NCBI RefSeq assembly: GCF_000613185.1
Contig: NZ_CCBB010000001.1
Span: 1,984,001-2,048,000, forward strand
Reading direction: 5' to 3'
Length of the DNA stretch: 64,000 nucleotides
DNA from: Mycolicibacterium cosmeticum
GTDB lineage: Bacteria > Actinomycetota > Actinomycetes > Mycobacteriales > Mycobacteriaceae
Shown here piece by piece: positions 42,639 to 51,154 of the stretch. A model generated the notes under the pieces. That model searched no databases, was not told the DNA's origin, and saw only the letters and a list, made by a program, of their open reading frames with translations. The translations under genes and the position numbers were made by a program. Numbering within the stretch: the stretch's first letter is position 1; each line of letters begins with the position of its first letter.

Positions 42639-44011
42639 CAGGCCCGCTTCACCGCAGGGGTGCCGTCGAAAGCACCCGAATGCCTGCCGATTCGCTCGAT
42701 CCGGATGGTCGCGGTGGCTTCGTGTGCGGCCAGGCCCTCGAACGCGGAGATCCGCTCCACCGCGGGTGCCAGGGCGGCGGTGGCGTCCCGTCGGGCACGC
42801 TGGTAGGTCAACGGTTTCAGGAACCGCGACACGGACAGACCGGCGTTGTAGCGGGCGGTTTTCCCGGTCGGCAGCACATGGTTGGTGCCCGCGATACCCT
42901 TGTCCGAGTAGGCAACCGTGCTCCAGGGGCCGAGGAACAGCGACCCGTAGTTGCGCAACTCCTTGAGGAAGAACTCGTCGTCACCGGTCTGGACCTCGAG
43001 GTGTTCGGGCCCCAGCACATCGGCAATGGCGGCGGCCTGTGCCCGGTCGGCCGCCAGGATCACCGACCCGAAGTCCCGCCACGCCGCGCCGGCGATCTCG
43101 CGGGTGGCGAGCGTTTCCAGTTGCCGGTCGATCGCATCCAACACCTTGCGGCCCAACGACTCCGAGGTGGTGATCAGTGCGGCGGGCGAGTTGGGTCCGT
43201 GCTCGGCCTGGCCCAGCAGGTCGGCGGCCACCCACTCGGGGTCGGCGGTCTCGTCGGCCAACACCGCCACCTCCGACGGCCCGGCCAGCAGGTCGATACC
43301 GACCCTGCCGAACAGCTGGCGCTTGGCTTCGGTGACGAAGGCATTGCCGGCACCGACCAGCATGTCCACCGGGGCGTCACCCAGCAGGCCGAATGCCATG
43401 GCCCCCAGGGCCTGGACACCACCGATGGCGAAAACCCGGTCGGCTCGGGACAGGTAGGCCCCGTACAGCACGGCCGGGTGGGCGCCGTGCGCACCGGAAG
43501 GCGGTGTACAGGCGACCAAGGTCGGCACGCCCGCCGCCTTCGCGACACCGACCGTCATGAAGGCGCTCGCCAGTAGGGGGAACCGGCCGGCGGGCAGGTA
43601 AGCACCGACCCGGGAGACGGGGATGTACTGCACCCCGCCGACGACGCCGGGCGCCAGGTCGACCTCGAAGTCGGTCAGGTGGGCACGCGTCGCGGTGGCG
43701 AACCGGTTGGTGCGGTCGTAACCGAGCTCGAGTGCCTCGCGGACGTCGCTCGGGAGGGCGTCGCCGCTGCGCCGCAGGTCCGCCGCGCTGACCTCGAGGT
43801 CACCGGTCCAGCCGTCCAGGTCACGGGAGTAGGCGCGGACGGCGTCCAGCCCGCGGCGTTCGATATCGGACAGCATCTGCGAAACCCGTTCGGTGACCTG
43901 CGGGTCACGTTGTGCCGGAGGTCCGTCGATGGCCGGCCGTTTGAGCCAGGTGAAGGGTCCGAGGGCGCGGGCTTCGTCGGTGGTGATCTGCATGCCGGCG
44001 ACGGTAGGCAT
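42638..44011 (-). CDS. Histidinol dehydrogenase-like protein in a catabolic operon
   Basis: 457 residues. HisD-family NAD-dependent alcohol dehydrogenase: GGVQYIPVSRVGAYLPAGRF, VDMLVGAGNAFVTEAKRQLF, GPSEVAVLADETADPEWVAA, LLGQAEHGPNSPAALITTSE (zinc ligands Q and H), LGPEHLEVQT and AGTNHVLPTGKTARYN. It is not in a his operon; it stands with a nitrilase-like amidase, an NCS1 permease and a LysR regulator, so it is most likely a catabolic paralogue oxidising a different amino-alcohol or diol, as HpsN does for sulfopropanediol. ATG 44011 is taken; the next Met is six codons in. Confidence 0.85.
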   Translation of the reverse strand: MPTVAGMQITTDEARALGPFTWLKRPAIDGPPAQRDPQVTERVSQMLSDIERRGLDAVRAYSRDLDGWTGDLEVSAADLRRSGDALPSDVREALELGYDRTNRFATATRAHLTDFEVDLAPGVVGGVQYIPVSRVGAYLPAGRFPLLASAFMTVGVAKAAGVPTLVACTPPSGAHGAHPAVLYGAYLSRADRVFAIGGVQALGAMAFGLLGDAPVDMLVGAGNAFVTEAKRQLFGRVGIDLLAGPSEVAVLADETADPEWVAADLLGQAEHGPNSPAALITTSESLGRKVLDAIDRQLETLATREIAGAAWRDFGSVILAADRAQAAAIADVLGPEHLEVQTGDDEFFLKELRNYGSLFLGPWSTVAYSDKGIAGTNHVLPTGKTARYNAGLSVSRFLKPLTYQRARRDATAALAPAVERISAFEGLAAHEATATIRIERIGRHSGAFDGTPAVKRA

Positions 44012-44038
44012 TTGTGAGCCGAAGGACTAGATGGGTGA

Positions 44039-44059
44039 ATCCTATTCGAACCACAGGAT
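44039..44059. promoter_or_regulatory. LysR-type operator ATCCT-N11-AGGAT
   Basis: Perfect five-base arms with the T-N11-A spacing of LysR-family sites, 28 bp upstream of the HisD-like gene and 105 bp from the end of the lysR gene. It also contains TAGGAT on the minus strand, a possible -10. Likely bound by the regulator encoded at 44165-45130. Confidence 0.6.
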
Positions 44060-44164
44060 TATCCGATGCCTCGGTATCGGGCCAGGTCAGTGCCCGCACG
44101 ACTGTGGGCCGCAGGCACGCATTGGTTGGAAATCGCGTACGCAGGACCCACAGTCGGCCGTCGG

Positions 44165-45130
44165 CTACAGCCGCCGGCGGGCGATCAGCGGGACCGTCGG
44201 ATGCGCGGCATCCACGGCCGACTGGTCGGGCAGCGCAGCCAGTTCGCGGATGGTGTCCTCGGCCAGCCGCGCGAATTCCCGGGTGGCGTTGGACAGCGGC
44301 CGGGCCCGGTGCTGGGCCAGCGCGATGGTGTCGTACAGCCGTTCGGCGAACGGTGCGATGTGCAGGCCCGGCGGGAAGGCGGGGCTGTCGATCACCGCGC
44401 CACTGACGATGGTGTCGCCGATGCGCCCGGCCACCAGCCGCAGGGCCGCCTCGACGTGCTCGATCTCGATCCGTGGTTCCAACCGCACCCCGGCCAGCTG
44501 CGCGCGCTCGGCGAGCTGGCGCCGGGTCGGGTCCTTCCAGCCGTAGTGGGCGTCGTAGAGCACCAGATCGGCCTGCGCCAATTGTCGTATCGTCACCGGG
44601 TTTTCGGTGCGCGACGGATCGGCGCTCACGTAGAACACCTCGTCGCGCAGCAAGGGGCGCACGGTGAGGTCCTCGTCGTCGATCGGCAGGATCAGCATGC
44701 CCGCCTCGATCTCGCCGGCCTGGATGGCCGCCGCGGTCTCGGCGGAGTTCTGCCCGACCAAGCGCACCCGGACCTCCGGGTAGCGCATGTGGAAGGTCTG
44801 AACCAGGCTGGACAGCAGGTAGTAGTCGGCGTTGCGGGGCATCCCGAACGTCGCGGTCCCGCCGCCGAGCGAGCCCGCCGATCGCACCGCGTGCATCCCA
44901 CCGTCGGCCGCCTGGACCGACTGTTGGGCGTAGGGCAGCAGTTCCTCCCCCGCGGCGGTCAACGTCAACCGGCGGCTGCCCCGGACGAAAAGCTGGGTGT
45001 CCAGCTCGATTTCCAAACGGCGCACCAATTCCGATACCGATGCCTGTGCCATCTGCATGGCCTCGGCGGCCGCGGTGAACGAACCGGTGCGCTGCGCCTC
45101 GACGAACGCGCGGAGCTGGTTGAGCGTCAC
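44165..45130 (-). CDS. LysR-family transcriptional regulator
   Basis: 321 residues. N-terminal helix-turn-helix (TLNQLRAFVEAQRTGSFTAA, EAMQMAQASVSELVRRLEIE) and a substrate-binding co-inducer domain. The GTG at 45130 overlaps the ABC exporter's stop (GTGA), so it can be made from the exporter transcript. Directly upstream of the HisD-like operon on the same strand, with a T-N11-A box in between; control of that operon is likely. An effect on the exporter cannot be excluded. Confidence 0.9.
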   Translation of the reverse strand: MTLNQLRAFVEAQRTGSFTAAAEAMQMAQASVSELVRRLEIELDTQLFVRGSRRLTLTAAGEELLPYAQQSVQAADGGMHAVRSAGSLGGGTATFGMPRNADYYLLSSLVQTFHMRYPEVRVRLVGQNSAETAAAIQAGEIEAGMLILPIDDEDLTVRPLLRDEVFYVSADPSRTENPVTIRQLAQADLVLYDAHYGWKDPTRRQLAERAQLAGVRLEPRIEIEHVEAALRLVAGRIGDTIVSGAVIDSPAFPPGLHIAPFAERLYDTIALAQHRARPLSNATREFARLAEDTIRELAALPDQSAVDAAHPTVPLIARRRL

Positions 45131-46950
45131 GCCAACGAGTCCACCCACGCCTGATGCAAACCCGCGAAATGCCCACCGGCATCGATCAATTCATCCGGCG
45201 GCCCGTCCTCGACGATGCGGCCGTGTTCGAGCACCAGCACCCGGTCGGCGCTGAGCACCGTCGAGAGCCGGTGCGCGATCACCACCGCGGTCCGGTCGGC
45301 CAGCACCGTCACCAGAGCGCGCTGCACCAACCGCTCGCTGGGCACGTCCAGCGATGACGTCGCCTCGTCGAGGATCAGCACCGCCGGATCGGCCAAAAAC
45401 GCGCGGGCGAACGCGATCAACTGCCGCTGCCCGGCCGAGAGCCGGCCGCCGCGCTTGGCGACGTCGGTGTCGTACCCGTCGGGCAGCGTGTCGACGAACC
45501 GGTCGGCACCGACGGCCTGCGCCGCGGCGCGCACCTCGGCATCGGTGGCCGTGGGCTTGCCGAAGCGGATGTTGTCGGCGACGGTGCCCTCGAACATGAA
45601 GTTTTCCTGCGTCACCATCACCACATGCCGGCGCAGCTCGGCCTGCTCGAGATCGCGCAGGTCGACCCCGTCCAGGCTGACCGTACCGGCCACCGGGTCG
45701 TAGAACCGGGCGATCAGTTTGGCGATGGTGGTCTTGCCGGCCCCCGTGGTGCCGACCAGTGCGACGGTCTGCCCGGCCGGCACGTGCAGCGACAGGTCCG
45801 GCAGCACGGGGCGGCCCGGCACGTACTCGAATCGCACGTCCCGGAATACGACCTCGCCGCGTACCGCCGGCAGCGCCACCGGGTGCTGCGGGTCGCGGAT
45901 TCCGGGCTCGGTGGCCAGCACCCCGGAGATCTTCTCCAGGGCCGCCGACGCCGACTGGAAGGTGTTGAAGAACTGCGAGATCTCCTGCATCGGTTCGAAG
46001 AAGATGCGCAGGTACAGCAGGAACGCGGTGAGCGTGCCCAGCGTCATCTGCCCGCCGAGCACCCGGTAGCCGCCGTAGAGCAGCACCACGCCGGTGGCGA
46101 GGTTGCCGACCAGCCGCACGCTGGGCATGAAGATCGCCAGCAGTTTGAAGGCCCGCTCGTTGATCGACTTGTACTGGTCGGCAACGTCTTCGAAGATCTC
46201 CTGGTTGCGCGGCTCGCGCCGGTAGGCCTGCACGGCCTTGATCCCGGTCATGGTTTCGACGAACTGCACGATCACCAGCGCGGCCGCCTCGCGCACCTTG
46301 AGATACGTCTTCGAGGACTCCGAGCGGAACCACATCACCAGCGCCACCAGAATGGGGAAGGCGCACAAGCACATCAGGCCCAGCCGCCAGTCCAGCACGA
46401 CCAGCAGCACCGCGGTGCCACACATGGTCAGCACGGCGGTGATCAGGCCGTCGAAGCCGGTGGCCAGCATGTCCTGGATGGCATCGATGTCATTGGTCGA
46501 CCGGGCGACCACCCGACCTGAGGTGTAGCGGTCGTGGAAAGCCACGTCGAGGTGCTGGAAATGCCGGAACAGCCTGCGCCGCAACTCCAGCAGCACGTTC
46601 TGCCCGATCCGGCCGGACCGGCGCAGGAACACCATCCGGCTGCCGCCCTGGATAACCACCACCCCGCACAGCACCGCGAGGATGAGCACCAGCTCCCGCG
46701 CCGAGCCGCCGTTCACGATGGGCGGGATGCCATGGTCGATGCCGCGCTGCACGAGGATCGGCACCGACAGGCGGGCCGCGTTCTCCACCACCACGATGAT
46801 CGCGAGGACCGCGATCATCGTGCGGTAGGGCCGCAGCAGGTCGAACAACAGGTGGCGGGCCTCGCGCCGCCGCGAGATGGATTCGTCGATCGGCAGATCA
46901 TCGTCGTCGTGGTCGTCGACCTTGCGCCCGCGCCAGTCGGTGACACTCAT
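45127..46950 (-). CDS. ABC exporter subunit, fused membrane and ATPase domains (second half)
   Basis: 607 residues. Six membrane segments (about 45-340) then the ATPase: Walker A GTTGAGKTTI, Q-loop VMVTQENFMFEGTVADNIRF, signature RLSAGQRQLIAFARAFL, Walker B AVLILDEATSSLD, switch VVIAHRLSTV. The catalytic glutamate is present, so this is the active half of a heterodimer. ATG 46950 overlaps the partner's stop (ATGA). The acidic stretch DDHDDDDLPIDE near residue 20 is unusual. Confidence 0.93.
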   Translation of the reverse strand: MSVTDWRGRKVDDHDDDDLPIDESISRRREARHLLFDLLRPYRTMIAVLAIIVVVENAARLSVPILVQRGIDHGIPPIVNGGSARELVLILAVLCGVVVIQGGSRMVFLRRSGRIGQNVLLELRRRLFRHFQHLDVAFHDRYTSGRVVARSTNDIDAIQDMLATGFDGLITAVLTMCGTAVLLVVLDWRLGLMCLCAFPILVALVMWFRSESSKTYLKVREAAALVIVQFVETMTGIKAVQAYRREPRNQEIFEDVADQYKSINERAFKLLAIFMPSVRLVGNLATGVVLLYGGYRVLGGQMTLGTLTAFLLYLRIFFEPMQEISQFFNTFQSASAALEKISGVLATEPGIRDPQHPVALPAVRGEVVFRDVRFEYVPGRPVLPDLSLHVPAGQTVALVGTTGAGKTTIAKLIARFYDPVAGTVSLDGVDLRDLEQAELRRHVVMVTQENFMFEGTVADNIRFGKPTATDAEVRAAAQAVGADRFVDTLPDGYDTDVAKRGGRLSAGQRQLIAFARAFLADPAVLILDEATSSLDVPSERLVQRALVTVLADRTAVVIAHRLSTVLSADRVLVLEHGRIVEDGPPDELIDAGGHFAGLHQAWVDSLA

Positions 46951-48839
46951 GGCTGCCGGCCCTTCCACGACAGTGCCTCGTCCTCCAGGCGCAGCCGGTC
47001 CAGCTGGGCCCGGTACTCGTCGTCCTCCCAGTCGCAGACCCGTTCGGCGCCGTCGTCGAGTTCGTCGTCGGCGGCCAGCAGGTACCGGTATTCGGCCACC
47101 GACGCCAACAACTCGCTATGCGTGCCGATGGCGGTGATGGTGCCGTCCTGCAGCAGCGCCACCCGGTCGGCCAACAGCACCGTCGAGGCACGATGCGCCA
47201 CCACGATGCCGGTGACACCACGCAGCACTCGGCTCAGCGCCTCGGTGACGACGGCCTCGGTGTGCACGTCCAGCGCGGACAGCGTGTCGTCGAGCACCAG
47301 CACCGACGGGTCGGCCAGGATGGCGCGGGCCAGCGAAAGCCGTTGCCGCTGACCGCCGGACAGGCTCATCCCCTGCTCGCCGATGCGGGTGTCCAGCCCG
47401 AACGGCAGGTCGTAGATGAAATCCGCCGAGGCGACGTTGATGGCCTCGGCCAGCTGGTCCTCGCTCGCGGAAGGGTTGCCCAGCTGCAGGTTCTCCCGCA
47501 CCGACATGGAGAACAGCGTCGGGTCCTCGAAGGCGGTGGCGACCGCTTGCCGCAGGGCGGGCAGGGAGAGGTCACGAATGTCGGTGCCGTCCAGCAGGAT
47601 CCGGCCCTCGGTGACGTCGTACAGCCGGGACAGCAGCGCCGCCAGCACGGACTTGCCCGACCCGGTGGCCCCGACCAGGGCCACCGTCTCCCCCGGCTCG
47701 ACGGTCAGATTCACATGTCGGAGGGCCCACGTATCGGAGTCGGGGAATCGGAACCCCACGTCGACCAGTTCCAGCCACCCGCCGCGCGGCGTCGCACGGA
47801 CGGGGCCGTCGGTGATCTCCCGCGGCGCGTCGAAGATTTCGGTGACCCGGTTGGCCGCGGTCATCGACTCCTGTGTCATCGACAGCAGGTAGCCCAGCGA
47901 GGCGATGGGCCACACCAGCGACAGCATCATGGTGATGAACGCGACCAGGGTGCCCATGCTGACCAGACCGTGCCCGGCCGCGTAGGCGCCGAAGCCCAGC
48001 ACGATGATCAGCGTGATGTTGGGGATGACCTCCAGCAGGGTCCAGAATTTCGCGGACACCGCAACCTTGTTCATCTCGGTGCCGTACAGGCTCGTCGCTC
48101 GCTCGTCGAACCGGCGGTAGGCGTACCGCTCGCGGCCGAACGCCTTGATCACCCGCAGGCCGAGTGCGGCCTCCTCGACATGGGTGGCGACGTTGCCGGA
48201 CTGGTCCTGCGACAGCCGGGACAGCCGGGTGAACTCGCGCTGGAAGTGCAGCACGGTGAGCGTGATGGGCACGATGGACACCACGACCACGACACCGAGT
48301 GGCCAGTACATGCTCAGCAGTAGCGCGGTCACGACGATGATCTGGACGATGTTGAGCATCAGGAACAGCAGCCCGAACGACAGGAATTGCCGGATGGTGC
48401 TGAGGTCGTTCATCACCCGGGAGAGCAACTGGCCGGACTGCCACTGGCCGTGGAAGTTCATCGGCAGGATCTGCAGCCGCGCGTAGAGGTCCTTGCGGAT
48501 ATCGGCCTCGACCCCCATGGTGGCGCGGGCGACCAGCCAGCGGCGGATGAACCACAGCACCGCCTCGCTGACACCGAGCGCGGTGGCGGCCAGGCCCAGG
48601 ATCCACAGGCCACGCTCATCCTGGTGGCGCACCGGCCCGTCGATCACCGCCTTGGTGAGCAGCGGGATGCAGACGGTGGCGCCGAGGCTGGCGAACGCCG
48701 CGACCACCATGACGGTCCAGCGCATCCGGTAGGGCTTGAGGTACGGCAGCAGCCGGAAGATGTCCGATGACGAGCGGATACGCCGCGGCGGCGGCGCGAT
48801 GGCCGGCGTCGAGCGCAGCCCGCTACCCTCCGTTTGCAT
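46947..48839 (-). CDS. ABC exporter subunit, fused membrane and ATPase domains (first half)
   Basis: 630 residues. Transmembrane domain from about 35 to 330, then Walker A GATGSGKSVL, signature [17 protein letters not shown] and Walker B SVLVLDDTLSALD. The catalytic glutamate after Walker B is replaced by aspartate (LDDT), typical of the degenerate site of heterodimeric multidrug exporters. ATG 48839 is used with GGTGG upstream; a GTG four codons earlier is possible. Overlaps the second subunit gene by ATGA. Driven by a promoter with a SoxR box in a 19-bp spacer (48940-48970), so the likely cargo is a redox-active or antibiotic compound. Confidence 0.93.
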   Translation of the reverse strand: MQTEGSGLRSTPAIAPPPRRIRSSSDIFRLLPYLKPYRMRWTVMVVAAFASLGATVCIPLLTKAVIDGPVRHQDERGLWILGLAATALGVSEAVLWFIRRWLVARATMGVEADIRKDLYARLQILPMNFHGQWQSGQLLSRVMNDLSTIRQFLSFGLLFLMLNIVQIIVVTALLLSMYWPLGVVVVVSIVPITLTVLHFQREFTRLSRLSQDQSGNVATHVEEAALGLRVIKAFGRERYAYRRFDERATSLYGTEMNKVAVSAKFWTLLEVIPNITLIIVLGFGAYAAGHGLVSMGTLVAFITMMLSLVWPIASLGYLLSMTQESMTAANRVTEIFDAPREITDGPVRATPRGGWLELVDVGFRFPDSDTWALRHVNLTVEPGETVALVGATGSGKSVLAALLSRLYDVTEGRILLDGTDIRDLSLPALRQAVATAFEDPTLFSMSVRENLQLGNPSASEDQLAEAINVASADFIYDLPFGLDTRIGEQGMSLSGGQRQRLSLARAILADPSVLVLDDTLSALDVHTEAVVTEALSRVLRGVTGIVVAHRASTVLLADRVALLQDGTITAIGTHSELLASVAEYRYLLAADDELDDGAERVCDWEDDEYRAQLDRLRLEDEALSWKGRQP

Positions 48840-48939
48840 TCCACCACCCACTAAGACTGTCTAACTCATGGCACCGACATCCATGTCGCTGTGGGACCCC
48901 CGACTCCGATATTCCCACGCCGGACAACCGAATAACCTG

Positions 48940-48970
48940 ACGCTAGAACCTCAACAATGATTGAGGTCAA
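48940..48970 (-). promoter_or_regulatory. SoxR-type promoter for the ABC exporter operon
   Basis: On the minus strand TTGACC (48965-48970) and TAGCGT (48940-48945) are separated by exactly 19 bp, the long spacer of MerR-family promoters. Inside and across it lies ACCTCAA-caatga-TTGAGGT (48948-48967), a perfect inverted repeat whose CCTCAA-N6-TTGAGG core is that of the SoxR box of E. coli soxS. Transcription would start near 48933, about 95 bases ahead of the exporter gene. No SoxR gene is in the window. Confidence 0.8.
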
Positions 48971-48983
48971 TTTTATTGCCCCG

Positions 48984-49529
48984 TCAGACGAAGCCGAAGT
49001 ACCCGACCACCCCGGCCGCAGCCACCACGAACAACGGATTGATCTTGCTGACCAAGAAGATCACCGTGCACACCGCGGTGACGGTGTAGGCCCGCCAATC
49101 GTGGTCCGCGGCCCGGCTCATCACCAGCGACGTGGCCAGGATCAGCCCGACCGTCAGCGGCGCGAAGCCCTTCTCCACGGCGATGCGCAGCTTGGACTTC
49201 TCGGCACGCTGCCAGAACAGCGTCACGATGTAGACGAACGACGCCGCCGGCAACACCATGGCGACCATCGCGATGACACCACCCAGGATGGCCGCCGGGA
49301 CACCCCCGACGTGCAGGCCGGCGCCGTATCCCACCATCGACACGATCAGGATGCTGGGCCCCGGCGCCGTCTGCGAAATCGAGAACAAGTCGGCGAATTG
49401 GCTGTTGGTCAGCCAGTGCCTGCCGTTGACCGCCTGCATGTGCATCTCGGGCAGCACCACATTGCCGCCGCCGATGGACAACAGCGAGAGCATCCCGAAC
49501 AGCCCGGCGATCTGCAGGTAGGTGCTCAT
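48984..49529 (-). CDS. CHR-family transporter half (chromate transporter type), second subunit
   Basis: 181 residues, one CHR domain with about six membrane segments: LFGMLSLLSIGGGNVVLPEM (the GG[GN] motif), FADLFSISQTAPGPSILIVS and GGVIAMVAMVLPAASFVYIV. Short-chain CHR proteins work as pairs; the partner is encoded upstream at 49627-50169. Family members export chromate or take up sulfate-like anions; the true substrate here is unknown. Its ATG overlaps the stop of a 34-codon ORF (ATGA). Confidence 0.88.
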   Translation of the reverse strand: MSTYLQIAGLFGMLSLLSIGGGNVVLPEMHMQAVNGRHWLTNSQFADLFSISQTAPGPSILIVSMVGYGAGLHVGGVPAAILGGVIAMVAMVLPAASFVYIVTLFWQRAEKSKLRIAVEKGFAPLTVGLILATSLVMSRAADHDWRAYTVTAVCTVIFLVSKINPLFVVAAAGVVGYFGFV

Positions 49530-49630
49530 GCCGGCCTCATCTGCCCGACGGCGAGACTGAAGCCAGGTACCTGTCCGGGCCGAAAACCGTCCACAGTTTC
49601 AGTCTCGGCGGCCGCAATGGACGCGTTCAT
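49526..49630 (-). CDS. 34-codon coupled ORF between the two CHR genes
   Basis: Starts ATG 49630 overlapping the first CHR gene's TGA (ATGA) and ends with a TGA overlapping the second CHR gene's ATG (ATGA). Reads MNASIAAAETETVDGFRPGQ then VPGFSLAVGQMRPA. It thus bridges the gap with translational coupling on both sides. It contains an inverted repeat CGAGACTGAA (49552-49561) / TTCAGTCTCG (49598-49607). No recognised domain. It may only serve to carry ribosomes across, or be a degenerate insertion that kept the frame. Confidence 0.5.
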   Translation of the reverse strand: MNASIAAAETETVDGFRPGQVPGFSLAVGQMRPA

Positions 49631-50169
49631 GCCCGCGCCTTGCGCGGCCAGGCCCAGAGCAGGCTCAGCGGCGCCAGGATCGCCAGCGTCTCCAGCAGCG
49701 GCCAGCGCAGCACCCCGTTGAGCAGGAACGCCCCGGCGAACAGCAGCACCGGCACCACGCCGGTGAGGCACTTCTGGCCGGTCTTGATCACCATCGTCAA
49801 CGTCAGTGCCACCGCCGCGGCCGACGCTCCGTGCAGCACCCCCTTGACGGCGGGCACCTCCTTGAAGCGGAAGTAGACGAACGACAGCACCAGGATGATC
49901 ACCAGCGGCATGAAGCACAGGCCGACGACGGCGGCGACGGCCCCGGGCAGGCCGCGCATCTTGGTACCGGCGAACACCGCCATGTTGACCTGGTTGGCGC
50001 CCGGCAGGATCCGGCACATCGTCATCGCCGACAGGAATTCGGCCTCGCCCAGCCACTGCTTCTCGACCACCAGCACCTCGCGCGACCACGCCGAGAGCCC
50101 GCCGCCGAACGAGGCCAACGCGATGTGGTTGAACGTCAGCGCCAACTCCCGCAACGACACCTCACTCAT
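49627..50169 (-). CDS. CHR-family transporter half (chromate transporter type), first subunit
   Basis: 180 residues, CHR domain: NHIALASFGGGLSAWSREVL, FLSAMTMCRILPGANQVNMA, VVGLCFMPLVIILVLSFVYF. ATG 50169 overlaps the end of the phospholipase D-like gene by eight bases. The two CHR halves face opposite orientations in the membrane in known pairs. An operon of PLD-like gene, this half, the 34-codon ORF and the second half is apparent. Confidence 0.88.
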   Translation of the reverse strand: MSEVSLRELALTFNHIALASFGGGLSAWSREVLVVEKQWLGEAEFLSAMTMCRILPGANQVNMAVFAGTKMRGLPGAVAAVVGLCFMPLVIILVLSFVYFRFKEVPAVKGVLHGASAAAVALTLTMVIKTGQKCLTGVVPVLLFAGAFLLNGVLRWPLLETLAILAPLSLLWAWPRKARA

Positions 50170-51154
50170 GCATGAGGTCCGGATCGTGCGGGAAATCGTC
50201 CTCCCCGTGCTCCCCCGGCCGCAGCGGATCCGGCGGCTCGTACTGGTGTGAGGACTCCCAATCGAAACCGAACACCTGCCGCAGCCGGGCCACGGCATCG
50301 GGATGCTCGACGATCACCCCGAGCTCGCGGCGCAGGTCGAAGGCGCTGCGGTCGATGTTCATCGAACCGACCAGAGCGTGTGCGTCGTCGGCGATGAGCA
50401 GCTTCGCGTGCACCCGCAGGTTCTTCTGCTTGTGCACCTTCACCCCGAAACGACGCAGGGTGCGCAGCGAGGCGAAGGTATCGAGGATGTCCCATTCGCT
50501 GATGCCGTGCCGACCGCCGCACAACACCCGCACCTTCACACCGCGCCCCGCCGCGGCGGCGATGTGGTCGAGAATCACGGCGTCCACGTATTTCGGATGC
50601 TGGATATCGAGCCGGTGTCGGGCGCTGTCGATGAATTGCGCCATGTGATAGCGCGAATTCGAATTGCTCCACAACAGGCCTTCGAACACGGCGGGATGCC
50701 AATCGTCGAGGTGTTCCCAATCCGCGTCGAACGCGTCGACGATCTGCGCCACGTGCTGGGGCGCGGTGGTCACCACGCCGTAATCCCGGGTCAGGGTGAA
50801 GTACTTCTCGCACAGGTTGAAGGTGGCCACCAGGGCGGCCCGGCCGTCGACCACGATCGATTTCTCGTGGGTGACATAGAACTTCGGGTTGGTCCACTGC
50901 ACCTTCACGCCGGCGGCCTGTAACCGCTCGAACGATTCGTCGTTGGCCCGGTCACCTCCGGAGCGAGCCGGGTTGAGCATCACCCGAACGTCGACACCGG
51001 CACCGTGGCGCGCGATCACCGACTGCAACAACGATTCTTCGGTGAAGGTGAATTGCTTGATCAACAACGACTGTTGCGCCGACTCGAGGAATTCCCGGAC
51101 CGGACCCACGCCGTCATCGGGCTGGACTATCACGCGCGGCGGATTGGCCAGCAT
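50162..51154 (-). CDS. Phospholipase D-like protein with two HKD motifs
   Basis: 330 residues. Two HxKx4D catalytic motifs: H96-K98-D103 in VTHEKSIVVDG and H249-K251-D256 in VHAKLLIADDAHALVGSMN. Cardiolipin synthase-like spacing, but the N-terminal membrane segments of cardiolipin synthases are absent, so it is a cytosolic phosphodiesterase or phosphatidyltransferase. It is first in the operon with the CHR genes (stop overlaps the next start by eight bases). A functional link is not evident. Confidence 0.88.
   Translation of the reverse strand: MLANPPRVIVQPDDGVGPVREFLESAQQSLLIKQFTFTEESLLQSVIARHGAGVDVRVMLNPARSGGDRANDESFERLQAAGVKVQWTNPKFYVTHEKSIVVDGRAALVATFNLCEKYFTLTRDYGVVTTAPQHVAQIVDAFDADWEHLDDWHPAVFEGLLWSNSNSRYHMAQFIDSARHRLDIQHPKYVDAVILDHIAAAAGRGVKVRVLCGGRHGISEWDILDTFASLRTLRRFGVKVHKQKNLRVHAKLLIADDAHALVGSMNIDRSAFDLRRELGVIVEHPDAVARLRQVFGFDWESSHQYEPPDPLRPGEHGEDDFPHDPDLMHE

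Noticed and set aside
42638..44011. Biosynthetic hisD
   Set aside because: No other his genes are adjacent; context is a permease, an amidase and a LysR regulator, so the biosynthetic role was not assigned.
48948..48967. Intrinsic terminator of the CHR operon
   Set aside because: Although a hairpin after the CHR stop, the arms are only 7 bp and the sequence fits a SoxR box placed in a 19-bp promoter spacer with both hexamers present.
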